A stretch of DNA of 6,617 nt from Deltaproteobacteria bacterium (GCA_019309945.1 JAFDFH010000142.1:1-6617); one strand, 5' to 3'. Shown: positions 1 to 5,921, counted from the stretch's first letter. The notes: a model not told the origin generated them from the sequence alone. A program made the numbers and translations.

Positions 1-44
1 TGTTTCCAGGTATCCGCTTGGGCAAAAGTGCTCCTGATTGATGG

Positions 45-58
45 GCTCCCATAGGAGC
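45..58. repeat. Hairpin at the left end of repeat copy 1
   Basis: The sequence GCTCC-CATA-GGAGC forms a 5-bp stem with a 4-base loop. It lies at the left boundary of the repeat, about 60 bases before the transposase start. IS200/IS605 and REP-associated Y1 transposases recognise hairpins near element ends, so this may be the end structure of the element. The pairing is seen directly; the role is inferred. Confidence 0.45.
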
Positions 59-159
59 GTCCTGGACTAATTAGACATACTATCGTGTGAATACGGTCAC
101 CATTTCTGATGAGGCGAGGAATGCCAAGAATAGCCGGACTGGATGCGCCTGGAACCCTG
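46..159 (+). repeat. Direct repeat copy 1: head of a Y1/REP-associated transposase element
   Basis: This stretch recurs in the same orientation at 5907-6021. From 67 to 159 the two copies align without gaps over 93 bases and differ at 10 positions (83/93 identical by hand count). The alignment to the left of 67 needs small gaps. The repeat contains a small hairpin, a non-coding leader and the first 13 codons of a transposase, so it is the 5' end of one element family. After 159 the copies diverge completely. The two copies bracket the whole four-gene transport cluster. Confidence 0.85.
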
Positions 160-336
160 AATCATTTCATTATCCGGGGAATCAAACGAAAAAAAGATAG
201 TACCAATGATAAAGACAGGCAGGATTTTGTTGAAGAATGAAGAATTTTACTAATCGAAACCGCTCGTCACCTAGGCGTATCACCTTCGGCAGTTAATAAC
301 ACGCTTTATCGATTGAACAATCTTAAGTCTAACTAG
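121..336 (+). pseudogene. Internally deleted REP-associated / IS200-like (Y1) transposase relic
   Basis: The ATG at 121 follows a GAGG at 111-114 and opens a 39-codon frame that begins MPRIAGLDAPGTLNHFIIRG. This resembles the conserved N-terminus of REP-associated tyrosine transposases. The frame stops at 238-240 (TGA). In the same phase, residues ETARHLGVSPSAVNN follow and end at TAG 334-336; they look like the C-terminal helix-turn-helix of the same family. Intact members are usually 200 residues or more, while only about 70 codons remain here. The HUH motif and catalytic tyrosine are absent. The likeliest history is an internal deletion that joined head and tail, plus a nonsense codon. It cannot be active. 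Family assignment is by recognition of the sequence, not by a search. Confidence 0.72.
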
Positions 337-358
337 TCGAGGATATCCCCCAATACCT

Positions 359-472
359 ATCAGCATCAAAACCGTGGACACATACCACTCCCGGCTGTTA
401 AAGAAACTCAATCTGCGTAATAATGCCGAGCTTTCCCGCTTTGCCATCCAGAACCGGCTTATCGAAGCGTGA
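359..472 (+). pseudogene. C-terminal fragment of a LuxR/NarL-type HTH regulator
   Basis: The frame reads ISIKTVDTYHSRLLKKLNLR and then NNAELSRFAIQNRLIEA before the TGA at 470-472. This matches the second half of a LuxR-type (GerE) HTH: the recognition helix SIKTVDTYHSRLLKKL and the last helix NNAELSRFAIQ. The first HTH helices, with the usual ELTxREREVL segment, and any receiver domain are missing. The sequence upstream is the transposase relic. It is therefore the 37-codon tail of a response regulator, left over after a deletion or insertion. No function is expected. The frame continues open a little to the left, but those codons show no LuxR similarity. Confidence 0.7.
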
Positions 473-561
473 TTCCACCCTCGTTAACCTGTTCAGCTGT
501 CTGTCCCTAGTTTTTTAAACGGCTTTTAAAAATAACGGTAAAGCAAGTTTTAAATATCCGG
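473..561. other. Spacer between the regulator relic and the USP gene
   Basis: This 89-base AT-rich spacer contains no gene. An AT-only inverted repeat (TTTTTAAA at 512-519 pairing with TTTAAAAA at 525-532) is present, but it has neither GC pairs nor a T-tract and so is not a convincing terminator. This region should hold the 3' end of the transport-cluster transcript. Confidence 0.5.
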
Positions 562-587
562 CTAATCTTTCTCTTCGGGCAGCCGGA
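557..587 (-). terminator. Weak terminator-like inverted repeat at the USP gene end
   Basis: TCCGGC at 557-562 pairs with GCCGGA at 582-587 across a 19-base loop that spans the stop codon. In the minus-strand transcript it is followed by an A/T-rich stretch rather than a clean U-tract. It may help end the transcript or protect its 3' end. The pairing is visible, but the role is a low-confidence inference. Confidence 0.22.
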
Positions 588-1098
588 CAACTAGTACGGG
601 TTTTTTGGATCGACGGATTATCCGCCGGGCAGTGCTGCCGACCAGGGCATCTTCAAGGATTCCATGTCCCTGGGTGCCCATCACAATGAGGTCGCACTTT
701 CTTTCTTCAGCCTGAGCCAGTATTTGGTCTACCGGATTTCCCCGTGTCACAAGAATCTCATCCGCAACAAAATCCTGGTCCTCATGGCTCGATCTTACAT
801 CCTCACAGAATTGGTCCAGCGCCTCCCTGATGGGCACGTAATCTCTTTTTTTCCTGGTAAGGGTTTCTTTTGCTTCTTGGTAGTGTTGCTTTTTGATGGC
901 CTCCCAGCGCTCTGCGCTGATATACCCGATTACACCTTTATCAACCGTTTCCGGAACTTCAGCCAGTACATGCAGAAGGGTTATGCTGGCGCCATAAAGA
1001 TTGGCAAGGCTTACAGCATAAGCAAAGGCATAGCGGGCATTTTCAGAAAGGTCTGTCGCAAAAAGTATTTTTTTTATTTCAACTTTTGGAAGTATCAT
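562..1098 (-). CDS. UspA-family universal stress protein, ATP-binding type
   Basis: This 178-residue cytoplasmic protein has a single Usp domain (alpha/beta Rossmann-like). The N-terminal strand KKILFATDLSENARYAFAYA (residues 9-28) carries the usual aspartate, D16. The nucleotide site near the C-terminus fits G-2X-G-9X-G-S exactly: G141, G144, G154 and S155 in the segment VMGTQGHG...VGST. It should therefore belong to the ATP-binding subgroup (MJ0577-like). A charged insert at about residues 50-110 makes it longer than the usual 140-150. The ATG at 1096-1098 has GAGG seven bases upstream (1106-1109). It lies 69 bases downstream of the TRAP permease in the same direction and is probably cotranscribed. 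TeaD, encoded with the TeaABC TRAP importer of Halomonas elongata, is a UspA protein that regulates that importer. A similar role here is inference. Confidence 0.93.
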   Translation of the reverse strand: MILPKVEIKKILFATDLSENARYAFAYAVSLANLYGASITLLHVLAEVPETVDKGVIGYISAERWEAIKKQHYQEAKETLTRKKRDYVPIREALDQFCEDVRSSHEDQDFVADEILVTRGNPVDQILAQAEERKCDLIVMGTQGHGILEDALVGSTARRIIRRSKKPVLVVRLPEEKD

Positions 1099-1146
1099 TT
1101 TCCTGCCTCATGAAAGAAATGATAGCGGAATCACCGCGCTTATATA

Positions 1147-1165
1147 AAAATTACCTTGTAATTTT
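1147..1165 (-). terminator. AT-rich hairpin between permease and USP genes
   Basis: AAAATTAC (1147-1154) and GTAATTTT (1158-1165) form a perfect 8-bp stem with a 3-base loop just after the permease stop. On the minus strand the hairpin runs into a short T-run followed by TATAT. It could be a weak or partial terminator that lowers USP expression relative to the transporter. The stem has only one G-C pair, so efficient termination is unlikely. Confidence 0.3.
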
Positions 1166-1167
1166 AT

Positions 1168-2901
1168 TCAGGCTGCCGGAGCCTTTTTAAAAACCCCTTT
1201 TACGTTCTTTATCCAAATGCCGCTCATAATCCAGGAATAGCCATATGTACCGATGATGATAAGTACAAATGCCTTCACAATATCCCAGCCGCTGCCGTCT
1301 AAAGAAAAAGCCGGTACAAAACCGAACAAAAACGGCCCCATATAGAGAAACTTGGCAAACTTGAAAGAAGCAAAGCCGGTTCTCCACATATTGGCTTCGG
1401 CAATGGTGGCCCCGGCAAAGGCGGCGATGCATACCGGCGGCGTAATATTGGAATCCTGTGACAGCCAGTATACGATCATGTGGGCCGCCACCTCGTTGAC
1501 CCCGAGATGGATCAGTGCCGGTACAGCCACAACCGCTGTAATCAGATATGCTGCGGTGACCGGGACCCCCATGCCCAGCACCAGTGATGCCAAAGCGATC
1601 AGCAGGATGGTTAAAACCAGCGATCCGCCGGCAAGTTCGATCACGATATCGGCAAAAGTGAGTATCAAACCGCTGTAGGTAAGCACACCGATGATAATAC
1701 CGATGACCCCTACGGTGGCGCCGATCTTGAGGCTGCTCTCCGTGCCTGCCCGGGAGGCCTCCACAAATTCCTTCAGCCCGATTCGTGTATTCTTTCTAAA
1801 CCAACTGATGACAATGCAGCTGACCAGGCCCAAAATCGCGGAATAGCCCGGCGAAAAGCCCCTCAGCATGAGAATCGTGATCACAATGAGCGGCATCGTA
1901 TAGTACCACTGGGTTTTCAGAATCTCCATAGCCGGATGTTCACTTTTCTCGCCCTTGATATTGTGCATCTTGGCCTCAAAATGCACCATATTATAGACAC
2001 TGAAAATATACATCAGGGCTGGGAATATAGCGATCAACATGATTCTGGAATAGGGGATGCCCGTGAGTTCGGCCATGATAAAGCCCCCGGCACCCATAAT
2101 CGGGGGCATGAACATTCCTGAGATGGAGGCGGCCGGCTCAATGGCGCCGGCAATATGCGGCCTGAACCCCGCTTTTTTCATCATGGGAATCGTAAAGGCG
2201 CCCGTTGATACCACATTAGCAATAGCGCTTCCGGAAATGGAGCCGAAAAGGCCGCTGGCAATGACGGCGACTTTGGCAGGTCCGCCAGTTTTGTGTCCCA
2301 CGGCCGCTAAGGGAAAATCGATAAAAAATCTCTGGGCGCCGCATTTTTCTAAAAACGCCCCGAAAAGCACAAACAGAATTACATAGGTGGCCAGAACATT
2401 GGCCATGATGCCAAACACGCCGTCGCTCTTGTAGAAAATGCTGGTACATACCCAAGGAAATGTGTCGCCTGCATGGGCGAAAAGTTCGGGCGCATATTCA
2501 CCATAGACTCCGTAAACCAACAATAATATCCCCATGACAACAAAGACGCTGCCGACCACCCGTCGGGCCAGCTCGATGCCGATGAGAACTCCAATAATGG
2601 CGACCGCCATGTCAAAGGGTGTCTCTGCGCCGGTCCGGTAGTTAATGGCTTCAAAATTGAGGATCCAATATCCGACGCTGAAGATAGAAAGGAGGATCAG
2701 CAGATAGTCGACGATTCGCAAAAGTTTATGCTTTGATTTGTAAACGAGAAAGATGAGGATATAGGTTATAATGACGTATATCCCCCGGTGATACTGGGTA
2801 GCCGCTGGTTTCAAAACTGCCGAATAGGAGTAAAAAAGGACCAGAATCACGGATAAGGCATCAAATATTATTTTTTCTATTTTGTTTAATTTTTCATACA
2901 C
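1168..2901 (-). CDS. TRAP transporter fused permease, 4TM/12TM (DctQ-DctM type), TAXI-associated
   Basis: This 577-residue inner-membrane protein is the transport channel of a TRAP importer, driven by an Na+ or H+ gradient rather than ATP. The first part (about residues 10-85) holds three or four hydrophobic helices, corresponding to the small DctQ-like subunit. The rest is DctM-like. Typical segments are FGSISGSAIANVVSTGAFTI (219-238), EPAASISGMFMPPIMGAGGF (255-274), LVLGMGVPVTAAYLITAVVA (440-459) and SQDSNITPPVCIAAFAG (481-497). The start is GTG at 2899-2901, supported by GAGGGGGG at 2909-2916, seven bases upstream; the nearby ATG at 2895-2897 is out of frame. TAXI-type TRAP systems usually have this fused permease, and the TAXI receptor gene lies 94 bases upstream. 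The protein is a little short for the fused family, which often exceeds 600 residues, and stops soon after its last helix. The substrate cannot be deduced. Confidence 0.95.
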   Translation of the reverse strand: MYEKLNKIEKIIFDALSVILVLFYSYSAVLKPAATQYHRGIYVIITYILIFLVYKSKHKLLRIVDYLLILLSIFSVGYWILNFEAINYRTGAETPFDMAVAIIGVLIGIELARRVVGSVFVVMGILLLVYGVYGEYAPELFAHAGDTFPWVCTSIFYKSDGVFGIMANVLATYVILFVLFGAFLEKCGAQRFFIDFPLAAVGHKTGGPAKVAVIASGLFGSISGSAIANVVSTGAFTIPMMKKAGFRPHIAGAIEPAASISGMFMPPIMGAGGFIMAELTGIPYSRIMLIAIFPALMYIFSVYNMVHFEAKMHNIKGEKSEHPAMEILKTQWYYTMPLIVITILMLRGFSPGYSAILGLVSCIVISWFRKNTRIGLKEFVEASRAGTESSLKIGATVGVIGIIIGVLTYSGLILTFADIVIELAGGSLVLTILLIALASLVLGMGVPVTAAYLITAVVAVPALIHLGVNEVAAHMIVYWLSQDSNITPPVCIAAFAGATIAEANMWRTGFASFKFAKFLYMGPFLFGFVPAFSLDGSGWDIVKAFVLIIIGTYGYSWIMSGIWIKNVKGVFKKAPAA

Positions 2902-2940
2902 TTTTTTACCCCCCTCGTTATGTTTATGGCCAGGGGAAAG

Positions 2941-2989
2941 AGGTTATGGGTTATAGGCTCCTATCACCCATTACCCATAACCTATCACC
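2941..2989. repeat. Nested palindromic repeat between TAXI receptor and permease genes
   Basis: AGGTTATGGGT (2941-2951) pairs perfectly with ACCCATAACCT (2973-2983) over 11 bp. A competing fold pairs TGGGTTATAGG (2947-2957) with CCTATCACCCA (2960-2970), with one mismatch and a tight turn. CCTATCACC also occurs twice (2960-2968 and 2981-2989). It sits in the 94-base gap of the transporter operon. No U-tract follows on the minus strand, so it is more likely an mRNA-stabilising hairpin or a dispersed repeat than a terminator. A hairpin here could keep the periplasmic receptor mRNA more abundant than the permease mRNA. Confidence 0.7.
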
Positions 2990-2995
2990 GTTATC

Positions 2996-3970
2996 TTATT
3001 TCAGCATCCCTTTTTCTTTCCAGAACTTTTCAGCGCCGGGATGAAACGGGGTGATAATATTGGTGGCCCCTGTTTTTAAGCTCATGTTTTTAAAGGTTTT
3101 TTTCTGGGATATCATGTGCTTCAGTCCCTCATCCGTGTAAATAATGGAAAGGAGCTTGTAAACGACATCTGCGGAGACCTTGGAATTGGCCACCCACAGG
3201 GCACTGTCCTGGAATGAAGGCGCGTCATAGTCCACCCCCTTGTAAGTGCCGGCCGGAACCGCAAGTTTTGAAAAGTAAGGATACTTTTTATTAAATCCTG
3301 AAGCTTCGGCATCTGCATCCAGGTTGAGAAGGGCGATGTCGTTGGTCTGGGCCGCCATGATCACCGCGCCGCTTGGAAAGGCAGTGAAGAGCCAGAACGC
3401 ATCCAGCTGGTTGTTACCGAAGGCATTGGCTGCGTCGTTGTAACCCATGGCGTTCCGCTCGATCTTGTCCCAGACGCCCATGTGTGTAAAAAACAGCTCG
3501 CAATTGGCAAATGCCCCGGAACCGGCGTTACCCACACCCACCTTCTTCCCGACCAGATCCTTTACGCTCTTGATCCCCGAATCAGCTCGAACCACCATTT
3601 GAGCCGGAGCACCATACAACCAGGCAACTGCCAGAACGTTTTCATATTTTTTGGGATCCTTTTTCATCTGGCCGTTTCTTCCCAGCCAGACATGTCCGGA
3701 GTAGACCACGCTCATTTGCTGTCTTCCGGCGTTGGTTTTCCTCAAATTTTCTACAGAACCCGCAGATGTTTGCGCCTTTACGCTAAACTCTTCGATGGCT
3801 TTAACCGGCTTATATACCTGTATAGCGTTTGCAACTACCTGGAACGTTCCACCCGCCGGGCCTCCGCCAAAAATGACTCTTTTTTTCGCAAATGAATCCG
3901 CTGAAAAAGCAAAGGTTATCATCGAGAACGCACAGATGCCAATAATAACGGTCAAAAGTTTGTGTCGCAT
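2996..3970 (-). CDS. TAXI-family TRAP transporter solute receptor (periplasmic)
   Basis: This 324-residue extracytoplasmic receptor captures the solute for the downstream fused permease. An N-terminal signal peptide is clear: MRHK, then a hydrophobic core to about residue 22, with likely cleavage after A28 (DSFA|KK). Family segments are FGGGPAGGTFQVVANAI (34-50), TSAGSVENLRKTNAGRQQMS (68-87), VGVGNAGSGAFANCELFF (144-161), GYNDAANAFGNNQLDAFW (176-193) and, near the end, FHPGAEKFWKEKG (309-321). Length is normal for the family. The ATG at 3968-3970 has a strong AAGGAGG eight bases upstream (3979-3985), the best ribosome site in the window, which fits a receptor made in excess. Characterised TAXI proteins mostly bind small organic acids such as glutamate or 2-oxoglutarate, but the ligand here is unknown. 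It lies 111 bases after an ABC-type receptor gene and 94 bases before the permease. Confidence 0.96.
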   Translation of the reverse strand: MRHKLLTVIIGICAFSMITFAFSADSFAKKRVIFGGGPAGGTFQVVANAIQVYKPVKAIEEFSVKAQTSAGSVENLRKTNAGRQQMSVVYSGHVWLGRNGQMKKDPKKYENVLAVAWLYGAPAQMVVRADSGIKSVKDLVGKKVGVGNAGSGAFANCELFFTHMGVWDKIERNAMGYNDAANAFGNNQLDAFWLFTAFPSGAVIMAAQTNDIALLNLDADAEASGFNKKYPYFSKLAVPAGTYKGVDYDAPSFQDSALWVANSKVSADVVYKLLSIIYTDEGLKHMISQKKTFKNMSLKTGATNIITPFHPGAEKFWKEKGMLK

Positions 3971-4081
3971 TGTAGTTTCCTCCTTAATTTTTATTAATAT
4001 TTATTGATCTTCGTCCGTAAACGTTTAATTTTTTATGTTACCACCTCCTTCATTCTATTAATTTGACTGAATATGTTGCCA
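3971..4081 (-). promoter_or_regulatory. Leader of the TAXI receptor gene, with a second orphan Shine-Dalgarno
   Basis: This 111-base AT-rich gap holds the functional AAGGAGG (3979-3985) and a second strong AAGGAGGTGG at 4041-4050 on the minus strand. The second one has no ATG, TTG or usable GTG start within a sensible distance; its own GTG gives only GTG-GTA-ACA-TAA. A possible weak sigma-70-like pair lies between them (TTTACG, about 16 bases, TATTAA), and an AAACGTTT palindrome lies at 4019-4026. The gap could carry an internal promoter for the TRAP genes, but none is convincing. Confidence 0.35.
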
Positions 4082-5284
4082 TTAATCCGAACGTCTCCAA
4101 TAAGCGGGTGGAATAAACCCTGTCGTTGCAAGCGCTTCGGGCCAGACACATTCGAATTTTCCATCAATAATCTGAAGGACCTGTGTGGGAAGGCTGTTCT
4201 GCCTCTCGAATTTTCCATATGATTTAAAATTCACAGGGCCGAAAGGTGTTATAATGTCAGTTTTATCTAATGCTAATCGTATACTTTCAGGCTGAAAAGA
4301 TTCAGCCCTCTTAAAAACATCTGCTGCCACGAGCAGGATTGAATAGGCTTCTGCTCCATGATAGTCCGGCGGTATGGAATATTTTTTGATGTATCCATCG
4401 TAATATTCTTTGGTTCCTGGATATCGTAATTGGTGGGTCCATAGAGTCGCTGTCAACAGATTATTGGCGAATTCTCCTGCTTTATTAGTGAATTTTTGGT
4501 GGGTAAAACCGCCAGCACCACCACACAACAGCGAATTGATCTTCGATTCCCGAATCGTTTTGACCAGTAAATTCGCGTCATTGAGGTAAGAAACCATGTA
4601 GATCACGTCGGGCGGTTCTTTTTTCATTGGGTCAACAAGACGTTCGAAATAGTCTGGCCTCAATCTTTCCTTATGATAGGGTTCAATGGCTTTAATATCA
4701 ATTTCTTGCTCACGGCAAAACCACATCATCCTCAGCGCCCCACCGGTGCCGTAAGGGCTGTTTTCATATACAATTGCCATGGATTTTGGTTTGATCTTTT
4801 TCAGCAGAAAATCCTCCAGTCCCCTTGCATATTCACTGGCCGGAGCATTTAACCTGTAGACATTACGCCACTTCCTTTGAGTGACCCTGTCATCCGAAGC
4901 AGTGCATATCAGAAAAGGCGTGTCTAACTTATCCGCAATCCTGGCCATATACACGGTATTACTGCTGTGATAAGCACCGACAAGCATAATTGCACCGGCT
5001 TTTTTAACTAACTCTTTAATGGCCCTTTCTCCAGGTTCCCGTTTTCCTTGGTCATTTGCATACACAAGTTTCAAAGGCCGGCCTTTGATTCCACCCTCCT
5101 TATTGATAACCTCCAGCGCCATTTCAATCGAATTTTTCATCATAGTCGCATAGGGAAACTTCTCTGAATGGAGAACGCCGATGACAACCGGTTCCAACGC
5201 CATCCCAATTTTCGGGGTTATGAAAGCTCCTATGGCAAAGAAAATAAAACATAGACAGCCTGTAAGTTTTGATCTGTATTTCAT
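4082..5284 (-). CDS. ABC-type branched-chain amino acid-like substrate-binding protein (Peripla_BP_6, type 1 fold)
   Basis: This 400-residue periplasmic binding protein is of the Leu/Ile/Val/amide family. A signal peptide covers about residues 1-29 (MKYRSK, hydrophobic core, GMA|LEP). The first lobe has PVVIGVLHSEKFPYATMMKN (32-51) and EVINKEGGIKGRPLKLVYAND (58-78). GAYHSSNT (103-110) and CTASDD (127-132) lie where this family contacts ligand. The second lobe begins near SMAIVYENSPYGTGG (168-182), and AEAYSILLVAADVFKRA (311-327) and TPFGPVNFKSYGKF (346-359) are typical of the C-terminal part. I chose the ATG at 5282-5284 because GGGGG lies six bases upstream (5291-5295) and a normal signal peptide follows. 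A TTG at 5309-5311 would add nine residues but has no ribosome site. No LivHMGF-like ABC components are in the window. It precedes the TAXI receptor by 111 bases on the same strand. Ligand unknown. Confidence 0.93.
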   Translation of the reverse strand: MKYRSKLTGCLCFIFFAIGAFITPKIGMALEPVVIGVLHSEKFPYATMMKNSIEMALEVINKEGGIKGRPLKLVYANDQGKREPGERAIKELVKKAGAIMLVGAYHSSNTVYMARIADKLDTPFLICTASDDRVTQRKWRNVYRLNAPASEYARGLEDFLLKKIKPKSMAIVYENSPYGTGGALRMMWFCREQEIDIKAIEPYHKERLRPDYFERLVDPMKKEPPDVIYMVSYLNDANLLVKTIRESKINSLLCGGAGGFTHQKFTNKAGEFANNLLTATLWTHQLRYPGTKEYYDGYIKKYSIPPDYHGAEAYSILLVAADVFKRAESFQPESIRLALDKTDIITPFGPVNFKSYGKFERQNSLPTQVLQIIDGKFECVWPEALATTGFIPPAYWRRSD

Positions 5285-5539
5285 AGGACACCCCCAGTTT
5301 ATTAAGGCCAAACAAAATCAAACAGCCATTTTGAAACAAAGAATTGAGCTAAAATAAGAAGCGGAGTAACATTAACGGTATATTAAAAGGTACTAAAGTA
5401 TTAGAGAAGCGTCAATTGGAGTATTTTTGATTTTATTGTCAGTAATTTTCTTGCAGACAAGAACAAATTTTCGAGATTTGCAATCCAAAACCGTCATATG
5501 AAGTCGTAATTCCAAGAGTTGCATTTTGTCTACAAACAA
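5285..5539 (-). promoter_or_regulatory. AT-rich upstream region of the binding-protein gene, probable promoter zone
   Basis: No gene is visible here. On the minus strand a TTGACG (5410-5415) is followed after 17 bases by TACCTT (5387-5392). This is a good -35 with a poor -10, giving a leader of roughly 100 bases before the ATG at 5284. I see no sigma-54 GG-N10-GC element and no riboswitch-like fold. If the four genes are one operon, their main promoter should lie in this region or just to its right. Confidence 0.3.
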
Positions 5540-5547
5540 TTATTTGT
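5532..5547. promoter_or_regulatory. Near-palindromic 16-mer, possible operator
   Basis: ACAAACAATTATTTGT is self-complementary except for one mismatched pair (positions 6 and 11). It lies about 250 bases upstream of the binding-protein gene, in AT-rich DNA. Symmetric AT-rich 16-mers are typical of dimeric regulator sites, but chance is a real alternative in this composition. Confidence 0.25.
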
Positions 5548-5815
5548 CATCAAAATAAAAATTTGCGTCCTTGACATCAATTTGTTTGATATTTGTTTGA
5601 TTTGATAAAAATTCCCTTTTTGAGAGCGGGTTAAGGAAAAATTTCAGGTTGTGTATATAAGCGGAAGAATCACAATATGTAGCGGTGTAGGCAACCCAGC
5701 GGCAACTTTCATCCGGATACTGACGACTGCAATTAAGATAACAGATGTCGGCAATGCGGTCAAGTTGCCGGTTTGATCCAAACTGGAAAAATCGAGGATT
5801 TTGGGCGAAAACCAT
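5540..5815 (-). CDS. Doubtful 91-codon frame, unrecognised
   Basis: This open frame on the minus strand predicts a soluble, aromatic-rich 91-residue protein with four cysteines (segments CYLNCSRQYPDESCRWVAY and TYCDSSAY). It has no recognised domain, signal peptide or membrane helix. The frame stays open for a further 17 or more codons upstream of the ATG at 5813-5815, and there is no good Shine-Dalgarno, so if coding it may be the tail of a degraded gene. It lies between the transport cluster and transposase debris. I cannot assign a function, and it may simply be a chance open frame. Confidence 0.25.
   Translation of the reverse strand: MVFAQNPRFFQFGSNRQLDRIADICYLNCSRQYPDESCRWVAYTATYCDSSAYIHNLKFFLNPLSKREFLSNQTNIKQIDVKDANFYFDDK
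5580..5601. repeat. Tandem 11-bp repeat next to a TTGACA box
   Basis: The 11-mer ATTTGTTTGAT occurs twice head to tail (5580-5590 and 5591-5601) and is followed by a partial third unit, TTGAT. It begins four bases after a perfect TTGACA at 5571-5576 on the plus strand. The only -10-like match is TTTGAT, 19 bases away, and no plus-strand gene follows. It may be a regulator-binding repeat, or slippage in AT-rich DNA. Confidence 0.5.
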
Positions 5816-5844
5816 CTGTCTCGCCGGCTGTGGATTTTTTAAAA

Positions 5845-5921
5845 CTAGACCTCTGCGGGGTACGCCGGGTCAATGACGTAATCGTCGGCACCGGGTCCCG
5901 GCTGGACTCCCCTATGGGACA
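5845..5921 (-). other. Short coding-like tail, possible gene remnant
   Basis: One minus-strand frame reads VQPGPGADDYVIDPAYPAEV and stops at TAG 5845-5847. It has GC-rich, gene-like codon use, unlike the AT-rich DNA to its left. A stop at 5929-5931, inside the transposase repeat, closes it upstream. It resembles the C-terminus of a protein cut by the repeat, but I do not recognise which. Within it, CCGGG-T-CCCGG (5891-5901) is a perfect GC palindrome. Confidence 0.2.

Noticed and set aside
1..54. Plus-strand open frame entering from the left edge and ending at TAG 52-54
   Set aside because: Only 17 codons are visible, with no recognisable motif. It might be the end of an upstream gene, but the evidence is too short to call.
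664..1113. Plus-strand 149-codon open frame opposite the USP gene
   Set aside because: It is the antisense shadow of a well-supported UspA gene; its product is low-complexity and has no recognisable domain.
3121..3318. Extra minus-strand frame inside the TAXI receptor gene
   Set aside because: It is an out-of-frame shadow of a clear TAXI coding sequence with continuous family motifs.
5255..5284. Possible lipobox LTGC at residues 7-10 of the ABC-type binding protein
   Set aside because: Only six residues precede it and the hydrophobic core comes after the Cys, so it cannot be a lipoprotein signal peptide. An ordinary signal peptide fits better.
5309..5311. TTG start for the ABC-type binding protein, nine codons upstream of the ATG
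   Set aside because: There is no Shine-Dalgarno before it, and the added residues spoil a normal signal peptide. The ATG at 5282-5284 has GGGGG at proper spacing.
5690..5790. tRNA-like segment (GGTTTGATCC resembling a T-loop, with a hairpin at 5768-5786)
   Set aside because: No acceptor stem, D-arm or anticodon arm can be formed around it. The hairpin CCGGTTT/AAACTGG stands alone.
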